Source: Solobacterium sp.
GTDB taxonomy: Bacteria > Bacillota_I > Bacilli_A > Erysipelotrichales > Erysipelotrichaceae
Assembly: GCA_024696355.1 (NCBI GenBank)
Contig: JAILGV010000090.1
Location: forward strand, 1 to 34,573
Direction of reading: 5' to 3'
DNA: 34,573 bases
Shown here: positions 7,740 to 15,280 of the stretch, piece after piece
Position numbering within the stretch: the first letter of the stretch is position 1
Layout: each line of letters begins with the position of its first letter
Position numbers and translations under genes: made by a program
Notes under the pieces: generated by a model
Seen by the model: only the letters and a program-made list of their open reading frames with translations
What the model was told of the DNA's origin: nothing
Database searches by the model: none

Positions 7740-9077
7740 TCAGATTGTCTGCCAGCCAGCCGGCAGTGATATAACCGTGCGGAAAATATGATTCTCATTG
7801 TCGGCGGAAACGTGAAAGCCGCCGTTGTATCTGGCTGCGGTTTCACGAATGCTGCCGAGGCCGATCCCGTGACTTTCCCGGTCCTTTTTTCCGGTTTCGG
7901 GAAGATTCTTTCCGTTCCATTCAAGAGTGCCGTGATAGGTGTTGCGCAGAACAATCACCAGCATGCCGCCGCGTTCTTCGGTTTTCAGACGGATAAAGCG
8001 TTCCTCTTCCGGCAGCTGTGCGCTGACTGCCTCAAGAGCATTGTCGAAAGCATTGGAAAATATAGTACAGAGATCAATATCATCCACATAGCTTATCTTT
8101 GTGCAGTCCGCATCAATTTCTACGGGAATGTGCTTTGAAGCCGCATCCCTCAGCTTTATTCCGAGAATGCCGTCAAGCAGTTCAATTCCTGTCTTCACCT
8201 GCACGGCAGGTGCCGTGTACTCACCGATCAGATCACCGATATACTTCTGTGCCTGATCATTTTTTCCTGTTTCAATCAGATAGCTGACAGAGTTCAGATG
8301 GTTGCGCATGTCATGCCGCAGCTGTCTGACTTTTTCATTGCTCTTCTCCTGTCCGCGTACCGTATCCAGAAGTGCCTGCGCTGCCAGCCTGCGTGCTGTT
8401 TCCTGCATTCGGATGCGGTAGTTGTGCTGGAGCTGTTCCATGAAGATGATACAGGCCATGAGCGAGAACTCAAGTATCACCGAAAAAATGCTGAAACTGG
8501 CAATTACCCCGATATTGGCATCCGTAACCATGCGAAGCTGATCATTCAGATAGATGCAGGCCGCAGATGTCAGTACAGCAAACGTGATTCTCGGAAGATT
8601 GACTTCGTGAATCTCATCCACCGGCAGAAGCCGGTATACCATCCAGTAAAACAAAGCAGTAAAACAGTTCGTAAGCAGAAATGAAATGATCATATCTGCA
8701 GCCGTATTCCCTGTCAGCACTGCATTCCCAAGCACAAACGGTCTGGTCAGCGGAGTCAGAAATACATTATGCGCCAGTACGACGCTGATATCCCCGAGAA
8801 GAGAAATATAGAACGCCGTCCGTCTTTCCGTAGTACGGGCGAAGCGTATAAAGCAGTATGAACAGATACATCTGTAACCGAAGCGGATCCACGGATTGGC
8901 AAAAATACCCCCGTCCTCAGCTGTATACATTGCAAGCATCGCAAAAATAGCCGCGGCAGCCGGTATCTGCATCTTCCTGTTTTCCTTCTTTTCACCGGAC
9001 TTGCTCAGGAAAATATACAGAAACAGAATGTCCCGCAGCAGATTGAATACCCGCCTGAACAGAGTAAAGCCGCTCAT
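7740..9077 (-). CDS. GHKL sensor histidine kinase of the LytTR/AgrC type
   Basis: A 445-residue membrane sensor kinase. The N-terminal about 215 residues contain several hydrophobic helices. A coiled linker leads to the phospho-acceptor block VRQLRHDMRNHLNSV with H255. The GHKL ATPase follows, with the N-box IFSNAFDNALEAV (N346) and the G-box SHGIGLGSIRET (402-413). This is the short-H-box class that pairs with LytTR regulators. The start codon overlaps the stop of the response regulator gene by four bases, so the two are coupled. Such systems often sense peptides or small metabolites; no peptide precursor gene is visible nearby. The adjacent divergent dehydrogenase/carrier unit is a possible target. 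Confidence 0.85.
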   Translation of the reverse strand: MSGFTLFRRVFNLLRDILFLYIFLSKSGEKKENRKMQIPAAAAIFAMLAMYTAEDGGIFANPWIRFGYRCICSYCFIRFARTTERRTAFYISLLGDISVVLAHNVFLTPLTRPFVLGNAVLTGNTAADMIISFLLTNCFTALFYWMVYRLLPVDEIHEVNLPRITFAVLTSAACIYLNDQLRMVTDANIGVIASFSIFSVILEFSLMACIIFMEQLQHNYRIRMQETARRLAAQALLDTVRGQEKSNEKVRQLRHDMRNHLNSVSYLIETGKNDQAQKYIGDLIGEYTAPAVQVKTGIELLDGILGIKLRDAASKHIPVEIDADCTKISYVDDIDLCTIFSNAFDNALEAVSAQLPEEERFIRLKTEERGGMLVIVLRNTYHGTLEWNGKNLPETGKKDRESHGIGLGSIRETAARYNGGFHVSADNENHIFRTVISLPAGWQTI

Positions 9078-9784
9078 CCGATCATATCTCCCGCATATGC
9101 CGCAAAAGCGTCCAGGAACTCGCGGGCACGGTATTTGGAAACAGGAACACGGTCATTGTTTGACATTATTATTTCGGTTGAGGAAGCAGATGCTATCTGG
9201 GCAAGATTAATCAGATAACTTTTGTGGCAACGGAAAAAATGCATGCCTTCCAGTTTCCTTTCCACTTCCGACAGGGAAAGCCTGTATTGTTTTCTGCCCT
9301 GCTTGGAGACAACAAAAATATCATGATGCAGAACTTCGATATAAAGAATCGAACTGCACCGGATGACATCCGTGACTGCACCGGCTGTCAGGGTGATTGC
9401 CGGCTCATTCACTGCCTTCCTTCTGGAAACGATCTCCTTCATGATCTTCATCAGGGAATGATAATTAACCGGTTTGGGCAGGAACGAAAAAGCATGCACG
9501 CTGTATCCCTCCAGGGCGAATTCAATATTACCGGTAATAAATATAAGATAGAGATTTTCAAAACGCTCACGGAGCCGGCGGGCTGTTTCCATTCCGTTCA
9601 TGCCGCCCATCTGGATATCCAGAAACAGGACATCGGTTGAAGCAGGCAGAGAGTCAAGCACTTCCTCGCCGCTCGAAAAATAGAAAACAGAAAAATCCGC
9701 CCCCAGTTCCCCGCTGATTGTATTCAGATACTGCTCCATCTGCTGCAGCACAATCTTGTCATCGTCACATACGGCTATGTTCAT
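9074..9784 (-). CDS. LytTR-family response regulator
   Basis: A 236-residue regulator. The receiver domain (1-120) has the acidic pocket CDDD (6-9), phospho-acceptor D56 in LFLDIQMGGMNG and K104 in FLPKPV. The LytTR DNA-binding domain (about 128-230) has YIEVLHHDIFV, FFRCHKSYLINL and VPVSKYRAREF. All key residues are intact. It is first in the operon with its kinase. A 21-base-period direct repeat upstream (9827-9856) has the geometry expected for LytTR binding, so autoregulation or control of the divergent SDR/carrier genes is plausible. Confidence 0.88.
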   Translation of the reverse strand: MNIAVCDDDKIVLQQMEQYLNTISGELGADFSVFYFSSGEEVLDSLPASTDVLFLDIQMGGMNGMETARRLRERFENLYLIFITGNIEFALEGYSVHAFSFLPKPVNYHSLMKIMKEIVSRRKAVNEPAITLTAGAVTDVIRCSSILYIEVLHHDIFVVSKQGRKQYRLSLSEVERKLEGMHFFRCHKSYLINLAQIASASSTEIIMSNNDRVPVSKYRAREFLDAFAAYAGDMIG

Positions 9785-9826
9785 AACACAAATATCCTAT
9801 CTCAAATTCTTTCCGCGTCCTGTCTG

Positions 9827-9856
9827 TTCAGGCCGTTTTTTTGTTCATTCAGGCCG
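9827..9856. promoter_or_regulatory. candidate LytTR binding site: two identical nonamers
   Basis: TTCAGGCCG occurs at 9827-9835 and again at 9848-9856: nine-base direct repeats with a 12-base spacer (21-base period). LytTR proteins characteristically bind pairs of nine-base direct repeats about two helical turns apart. The site lies 43 bases upstream of the regulator start and 106 bases upstream of the divergent dehydrogenase start. Confidence 0.5.
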
Positions 9857-9903
9857 GCGGAAATCCGTCTGGGACCACGGAAAGTCCGTATATGCCGGCA
9901 ATC

Positions 9904-9937
9904 TTGTTTAAGCATATCAGTTTGTTAATAATTTAAC
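9904..9937 (+). promoter_or_regulatory. putative promoter of the SDR/carrier unit with operator-like dyad
   Basis: TTGTTT (9904-9909) and AATAAT (9927-9932) are separated by exactly 17 bases. The -10 lies inside the inverted repeat GTTAA-TAAT-TTAAC (9924-9937), a possible operator. A strong AAAGGAG follows before the start at 9962. Confidence 0.45.
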
Positions 9938-9961
9938 CAGATAAAACAAAGGAGAAAAAAC

Positions 9962-10768
9962 ATGGGTAAGTTTAACGGAAAAACAGCCATCGTTACAGGC
10001 GGCGGAAGCGGTCTGGGACGGGCAATCTGCAGACGCCTTGCAAAAGAAGGCGCGAAGATCGCCGTTGCTGATATCAAGATGGAAGGCGCTGAAGAAACAG
10101 TTGCCATTCTGAAAGAAGAAGGCGGAGAAGGCTTTGCAGTATATGCGGACGTAACAAACGCAGCTTCTGTAGAAGAAATGGTTCAGAAAGTTGTCAGTCA
10201 CTTCGGTCAGATTGACTTCCTTGTCAACAACTGCGGAATGGCAATCGAAAGCCGCAAAGGCATGCGTGTCTGCGATACACCGGAGGAAATCTGGGATCTC
10301 AGCATGAATCTCAATCTCAAGTCCGTATATCTCGACTGCAAATATGTCATTCCTGAAATGATCAAGGCAGGCAAAGGCGCAATCGTCAATGTTTCCTCAC
10401 TCGCGGCATATTTCCCGGCATTCGGAGCAAGCTACGCTGCCGCCAAAGCAGGCGTTCTGCAGCTGACAGCATCTATCGCAATGCAGTATGCAGATGACAA
10501 TATCCGCTGCAACGCAGTATGCCCGGGTCCGATGCAGACACCGACAGGCATGAATGCAAACAAGATCGGCGGAGACTAAATCACAAATCAGCCGAGACTG
10601 AAAATGGTAAACAGAATCGCAGACCCGATGGAAATCGCCAATGCGGTATGCTTCCTGCTGTCTGATGAGGCAAGCTATATCGACGGCACATACATCAAGG
10701 TTGACGGCGGCTCCATGGCAATGTCCGTCAAGATTCCGCCCCGCGTCAAGCCGGAAGAAAACAAGTAA
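9962..10768 (+). pseudogene. short-chain dehydrogenase/reductase interrupted by an in-frame TAA
   Basis: Codons 1-205 encode a classical SDR: TGGGSGLG (12-19) for NAD(P), VNNCG (88-92), S145/S146, Y158 and K162 of the catalytic set, and NAVCPGPMQTP. Codon 206 (10577-10579) is TAA. The same frame continues without a shift for 62 codons to 10768 and encodes the normal SDR tail (ADPMEIANAVCFLLSDEASYI, then GTYIKVDGGSM). The gene is therefore a full-length 268-codon SDR with a single nonsense codon. The truncated product lacks the last strand of the Rossmann fold and is probably inactive. TAA is not a selenocysteine or pyrrolysine codon. A sequencing error is the main alternative. The carrier follows 12 bases later, with which it forms one unit. 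Confidence 0.85.
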
Positions 10769-10780
10769 GAGGTCATAACC

Positions 10781-12100
10781 ATGAGTGCAACAACAGGTCT
10801 CTTTGTATTTCTCGCTGCAATTATCGCAGCTGTAGTCATCGGCACAAAAACAAAATCCAACGTCGGCATTGCCGGTATCGTATTTGCATTTCTGATCGGC
10901 ACAACAGCTATGGGCAAGTCAATTGCCCAGGTTGTCAATTACTGGCCGACATCACTCCTGTTCATGATGATGATTGTCACCTTCTTCTACGGCTATGCAG
11001 CTGAAAACGGTGCAATCAAGGGCATTGCCGACAGGCTTGTCTACATGTCCAGAAATCATCTGAAACTGCTCCCGCTGATTCTGTATTTCATTACTTTCGC
11101 TGTTGCGGCAATCGGCGCAGGTGCCGGTGCTGCTCCGGTAATCATGTCGCCGATCGTATTCGATCTGGTTACGGAGCTCGGATTCAATCCGGTTCTCGCC
11201 ATTCTTGCCTTGTCGCTCGGCTCACTTGCCGGAGGTATTCAGGCATGGACAAGTTCCGGTATTCTCTTCAAGGGAATTGCCGAAACATTCATCGGTGAAG
11301 AACTTGCCAACGCTTCCGTATGGGCATACGGCGTCTGCCTGATGGTTATCCCGACACTGTTTGTCATCATCTGCTTCCTGTTCCTCAACCGCAGCTTCGA
11401 TCCGAAGAGTGTTGATGTAAAGAAGCCGGAACCGTTCACGGAAAAGCAGAAACAGACTCTCTGGCTGATCGCTGCCATGATGATTCTGGTCATCGTGCCG
11501 GTCTTCATGAATATGTTTGTTCCGAATCCCGCCACAAAGTGGTTCACTTCCAAGTTTGACATCAAGGTTCTTTCTGCAATCGGAATCGTAGCTGCTTCCG
11601 CACTGAACCTCGCAGATACACGTGTTGTAATCAAAAACCGCATTCCCTGGGGAACAATCATCATGGTCTGCGGCATGTCCACACTGATCTCACTGGCAGT
11701 TGAAACCGGTATTGCCGACATGATGGGCAGCTGGCTCGGCTCCAACATGCCGAAGTTCATGATCGTACCGATGGTAATCCTGCTTGCCGGTCTGTTAAGC
11801 TTTATCACAACCGGTCCGGCAGTAATCTTCCCGCTGTTCATCCCGATGTTCCCGGCAATCTCCGCAGCTACAGGAATCTCCGTCGTTACTCTGACAGCTG
11901 CCGTATTCGCCGGTTCCGGCGCAACCGGAATGAGCCCGTTCTCTCAGGGCGGTGCTATGGCAGTCACCGGATGCAAGGATGAAAAACTCAGAGAAAGCCT
12001 CTGGTCAAAACAGCTGCTCTTTGCATTCATCTATCTGGCATTCAACATCGTTGTTGCGCTGCTAGGCGTATACACAATGATCTGCAGTATCTTTGCCTGA
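10781..12100 (+). CDS. MatC-type / ion-transporter-superfamily dicarboxylate carrier
   Basis: A 439-residue membrane protein with about eleven to twelve hydrophobic segments. The conserved hairpin blocks of the IT superfamily are present: AAIGAGAGAAPVIMSPIVFDLV in the first half, and SFITTGPAVIFPLFIPM with GSGATGMSPFSQGGAM in the second. It resembles the MatC (malonate/C4-dicarboxylate) branch more than the two SLC13-like proteins further right. Expected role: uptake of a dicarboxylate or related organic acid coupled to an ion gradient. AGAGGT precedes the ATG. It is co-transcribed with the broken SDR, so substrate uptake may persist although the adjoining redox step is lost. Confidence 0.75.
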   Translation: MSATTGLFVFLAAIIAAVVIGTKTKSNVGIAGIVFAFLIGTTAMGKSIAQVVNYWPTSLLFMMMIVTFFYGYAAENGAIKGIADRLVYMSRNHLKLLPLILYFITFAVAAIGAGAGAAPVIMSPIVFDLVTELGFNPVLAILALSLGSLAGGIQAWTSSGILFKGIAETFIGEELANASVWAYGVCLMVIPTLFVIICFLFLNRSFDPKSVDVKKPEPFTEKQKQTLWLIAAMMILVIVPVFMNMFVPNPATKWFTSKFDIKVLSAIGIVAASALNLADTRVVIKNRIPWGTIIMVCGMSTLISLAVETGIADMMGSWLGSNMPKFMIVPMVILLAGLLSFITTGPAVIFPLFIPMFPAISAATGISVVTLTAAVFAGSGATGMSPFSQGGAMAVTGCKDEKLRESLWSKQLLFAFIYLAFNIVVALLGVYTMICSIFA

Positions 12101-12114
12101 TCAGCCGCATATTG

Positions 12115-12153
12115 AAAACAGGATACATTCCCGTGAATGCATCCTGTTTTTCA
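12115..12153 (+). terminator. rho-independent terminator after the MatC-type carrier
   Basis: A fourteen-base stem with one mismatch (12117-12130 with 12135-12148, loop CCGT) is followed by a T-run. An A-run on the 5' side lets it also act on the convergent GNAT transcript. Confidence 0.85.
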
Positions 12154-12185
12154 TTCATTCCGTGATTCCCCGGAAAGCTGCTTTT

Positions 12186-12740
12186 TCAGTCTTTCCCTTC
12201 TGAATCCGAATCAAGAATCCCGTAGATATAATAGTCGCACCATGTATTTACCATTCTGCCCTGTCTGATCAGACCTTCTCTTTTGTAACCGCATTTTTCC
12301 AGCATCCTGCATGAAGCGGTATTTCTTACATCAACTTCCGTCCACAGACGTTTCAGTTCCGTATGCTCAAAGCAGAATCTAGTCATGGCAGAAAGACTTT
12401 CCGTTCCGTATCCGCGTCCATGAACAGTTTTTGATAACCTTACTGCAGTCTTTGCCATTCTGTCCTGTTCAATCAGATAAATCCAGATGTCTCCAATCAC
12501 CTTATCAGCTGTCTTTTCTGCAATGCCGAGATGAAAGCTTTTTGTCGGTTTTGCCTGTTTTTCAAATAACAGTTCCGGATTCTTTTCGCTTTTCCCGGGT
12601 CCTTTTCCCCAGAACTCATATATTGATTTATCAGGCATCCATTCCCTGAGCGCCTCCACGTCCGATGCGATGAGCGGTCTGATGATCAGTCTGCCGGTTA
12701 CGATTGTCGGTTTGCTGTAAATGTAGTCTTTCAGTGCCAT
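12186..12740 (-). CDS. GNAT acetyltransferase, RimJ/RimL type
   Basis: A 184-residue single-domain GNAT enzyme. It opens with TGRLIIRPLIASDVEALREWM, typical of the RimJ/RimL group. The acetyl-CoA loop HGRGYGTESL lies at 107-116, and the family C-terminal block RNTASCRMLEKCGYKREG at 139-156. It probably acetylates an N-terminal amine or a small molecule. The frame opens seven codons earlier, but the ATG used here has GAGAGGA at suitable spacing. Monocistronic, convergent with the carrier gene. Confidence 0.8.
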   Translation of the reverse strand: MALKDYIYSKPTIVTGRLIIRPLIASDVEALREWMPDKSIYEFWGKGPGKSEKNPELLFEKQAKPTKSFHLGIAEKTADKVIGDIWIYLIEQDRMAKTAVRLSKTVHGRGYGTESLSAMTRFCFEHTELKRLWTEVDVRNTASCRMLEKCGYKREGLIRQGRMVNTWCDYYIYGILDSDSEGKD

Positions 12741-13009
12741 ATTGCATCCTCTCTTTCTCATTCAGGCTTTGACACATATGATTCTACAAAGTGTTATTTA
12801 TACTTCAACCTCTGTTATCTCCGGCTTTGAACAGTATCCCGGCAGAATCCGACTGATGACAGAATTTCCTCTGAAGCAGATTTCATCCGTCATTTCAAAA
12901 AAGCAGTCCGTACTGCCGCTCCCCCTGATGATCATCAGGGTTCACTGCCGAATGACTGCTTTTCTTTGTTTTATGCCGGCCGGCAGCACAGAACCGCCCT
13001 GCCTGTTTA
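12741..13009. other. intergenic stretch of 269 bases
   Basis: No open frame with coding character is visible. The right half holds the nested hairpin terminator of the nitroreductase unit (12897-12963). The left half should contain the GNAT promoter but shows no convincing -35/-10 pair. Confidence 0.5.
12897..12963 (-). terminator. nested hairpin terminator of the PucR/nitroreductase unit
   Basis: An outer ten-base stem (12899-12908 with 12954-12963) encloses a perfect 18-base palindrome (12923-12940) and two copies of ACTGCCG. On the minus strand the outer stem ends in a run of six T. It is an unusually large terminator, with the inner palindrome able to fold on its own. Confidence 0.7.
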
Positions 13010-13558
13010 TCAGACTGTCTGCAGCAGTTCCTCTGCGCTTTTCCTCTTAGGTGCATCCGGAACAACTTCCGGATAGCCGACTGCAAGAAGACAGGAAATC
13101 TTCATATTCTCAGGCAGTTCAAGTACTTCCCGGATCATATCCTCTGCATAACCGCCCAGGATCAGTGTTCCCAGCCCGTAATCATGTGCCGCAAGACAGA
13201 ACGCTTCCGCCGAAAGTCCGGCATCAAACGACTGCCAGTGCTGATCCATGCCTTCACGGATCGGTTTGCCGCTGGCACGGCGGATACCGCTTTTGCCGTT
13301 CTCCGAAAGCTGAAGCACCAGAAGAGGCACATTTTTCAGAATCTCCCCGTTGTGCGGCGATACTTCCGCCACCTTTTCATCTACGCGCTTCCGTATTTCC
13401 GGATCATACAGCGCCAGATAGGAAACCGTCTGACTGTTCGTCCAGCTGGGAGCGTATGCGGCTGCTTCAACGACCTGCCTCAGCAGATCCGCAGGAACCG
13501 GCTTTGGAATGTAACGGCGGATGCTTCTTCTTTCCTTAATATTCTTTATCGCTTCCAT
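13010..13558 (-). CDS. nitroreductase-family flavoprotein
   Basis: A 182-residue protein of the FMN-dependent nitroreductase family: RRSIRRYIPKPV (10-21) for FMN phosphate contact, APSWTNSQT (36-44), and the C-terminal half with GLGTLILGGYAEDMIREVLELPE and LLAVGYPE. Members reduce nitro groups, quinones or enoates with NAD(P)H as homodimers. AAGGAGAAAAAC gives the start. It begins 21 bases after the PucR-type regulator stop codon, so both are on one transcript, and its substrate may be the signal of that regulator (inference). The native substrate is unknown. Confidence 0.85.
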   Translation of the reverse strand: MEAIKNIKERRSIRRYIPKPVPADLLRQVVEAAAYAPSWTNSQTVSYLALYDPEIRKRVDEKVAEVSPHNGEILKNVPLLVLQLSENGKSGIRRASGKPIREGMDQHWQSFDAGLSAEAFCLAAHDYGLGTLILGGYAEDMIREVLELPENMKISCLLAVGYPEVVPDAPKRKSAEELLQTV

Positions 13559-13579
13559 GTTTTTCTCCTTATGAGGCAC

Positions 13580-15181
13580 TCACGGTGCTGCCTCTTCCTC
13601 CGTTTCCGGTCTGTTGCAGCCGGCACGGTACAGGATATATGCCATATACAGCCTGTGCCTGTCGGACCGCTTCATATAGTTCAGCCCGGTCAGCTGTTCT
13701 ATCTTCTGAATCCGGTACCGCAGAGTGCTGATGTGAATGAACATCTTCCTGCTTGCCTCTTCCAGACTCTGGGTCTGAAAGCAGCACTCAAGTGAAGCCC
13801 AGAGCTTTGAACTGTACTGTTTGTCATATTCCAGCAGCGGATCGATGATCTTTTCGAAGAAGATATCGGCTGTATGCGATTCAAGACCATGATAAACCAG
13901 CCCGATCTCAATGTAATCGTCATAGAAGTAGACACCCTGATCCCCGGAATTGCTTCCGAAGTGCATTGCCCGCTTCGCCTGTGTGTAATGATTCGGAATG
14001 TCACGCAGATCGGCTGTGACCGATGAACAGGCGGCATGAATATTGCTTTCTGTCTTTTCCAGAATCTCCATGCAGCAGTTTACATTTTCACGGAAATGAC
14101 GGCTTGATTCCGACTCTCTCTCGGAAACAATCGCCACAAAAGAGTCCTCCATCAGAAAAACGAAGAAGGAGCTGTATTTTACGGACAGTGCTTTTTCAAT
14201 CGCCCGGTGAAATACATTCTTTTTTCCCTGTTTCCCGCTTTTGTTGATAATCATGATGAAATGACGGTCCAGAGGCGTAAAATGAAGCATTTTCAGACGG
14301 TCGGTAATGACTGACTCATCCTTATGCGTCGTAAACAGAATGTCGTCAATCAGGGCAGCCGTCATCTGCTGCTTTGTATTTTCCACAATCTCGTTTTCAA
14401 AAAGCTTGATCGACAGAATTCTGGAAAACATCTGCATATAAAGAGCAAGCGGCGTTTCATCGCCCTCGTTGACGGAGATGCAGTAGTATCCTTCGTCAAT
14501 ATCCCTGTTTTCACATGCATGAACAACAATGCCGTCACGCTGCTGGAAGCGGTATTTCCTGTCTTTTTCCCTGTGGGATGCCAGAATCTTTGCCACTTCG
14601 ATAACACTTTCCAGCTCGCGGCTGTTCTTTGAGGTGGAATCCACAACTTCAAAATGCGTATCCAGAAGATAGGAACGGCTGTTGAACTTGCGGTCTATGA
14701 TGCGCATCAGGTCCCGGACAGACCGGTTCCTGAGAATCGCGTTCATCAGCTGGTTGTTCAGACTGTTGATCTCCTCGATCAGGGCTGCACGGTCATCTGC
14801 GATGTAGTAAAAGGAATCTGTCAGGATATCCGTAAAATAAACATTCGGTGAAAGCGTCAGCAGAGGCATTCCGTACCGTTTTGCGATATCCAGCGTTGAC
14901 TCCTCAATCATATCGACATAACGTCCGACCTTGATCATGATGCCGGCAATCCGCGCCCTGCAGAGTGCTTCAACCGTCCTGTTGATGTCATCAATACTTT
15001 CGTGATGGGCGGACAGAGTCGTCAGTACAAGTGCATTCCGGGAGAGTGAAGACACATGAAAATCCGGGGCTTCCATGACTGTAAGCGACCGTACGATATT
15101 ATTGATATTTCCTTCATTCACCACCTGAACATACTTTTTGTATATAGGCAGTTTCAGCAATTCTCTCAATGTAACACTCAT
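13580..15181 (-). CDS. PucR-family transcriptional regulator
   Basis: A 533-residue regulator. The N-terminal about 125 residues match the PucR N-domain (LRELLKLPIYKKYVQVVN at the start, then VLTTLSAHHES and IAGIMIKVGRYVD, RYGMPLLTLSPN). A central GGDEF-like/CdaR region follows. The C-terminal helix-turn-helix (about 470-520) has SLEEASRKMFIHISTLRYRIQKI. PucR regulators respond to metabolites such as purines, polyamines or organic acids. The start is set by AAAGGAG eight bases before the second ATG of the frame. It stands directly downstream of the OYE gene, so it is a candidate regulator of the catabolic cluster as well as of the nitroreductase. Confidence 0.85.
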   Translation of the reverse strand: MSVTLRELLKLPIYKKYVQVVNEGNINNIVRSLTVMEAPDFHVSSLSRNALVLTTLSAHHESIDDINRTVEALCRARIAGIMIKVGRYVDMIEESTLDIAKRYGMPLLTLSPNVYFTDILTDSFYYIADDRAALIEEINSLNNQLMNAILRNRSVRDLMRIIDRKFNSRSYLLDTHFEVVDSTSKNSRELESVIEVAKILASHREKDRKYRFQQRDGIVVHACENRDIDEGYYCISVNEGDETPLALYMQMFSRILSIKLFENEIVENTKQQMTAALIDDILFTTHKDESVITDRLKMLHFTPLDRHFIMIINKSGKQGKKNVFHRAIEKALSVKYSSFFVFLMEDSFVAIVSERESESSRHFRENVNCCMEILEKTESNIHAACSSVTADLRDIPNHYTQAKRAMHFGSNSGDQGVYFYDDYIEIGLVYHGLESHTADIFFEKIIDPLLEYDKQYSSKLWASLECCFQTQSLEEASRKMFIHISTLRYRIQKIEQLTGLNYMKRSDRHRLYMAYILYRAGCNRPETEEEAAP

Positions 15182-15280
15182 CTGCATGGCTCCTTTGCTT
15201 AGAACGGACAGTCACCGTCCGCGGGGTCTGCTGTTTATTCCGAACCTGTAGCACGGCGGGGTTTCAATCCGCAACTCCGG

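Noticed and set aside
10577-10579. Recoding of the internal dehydrogenase stop as selenocysteine or pyrrolysine
   Set aside because: The codon is TAA, not TGA or TAG, and no recoding structure is visible; a nonsense mutation or sequence error is simpler.
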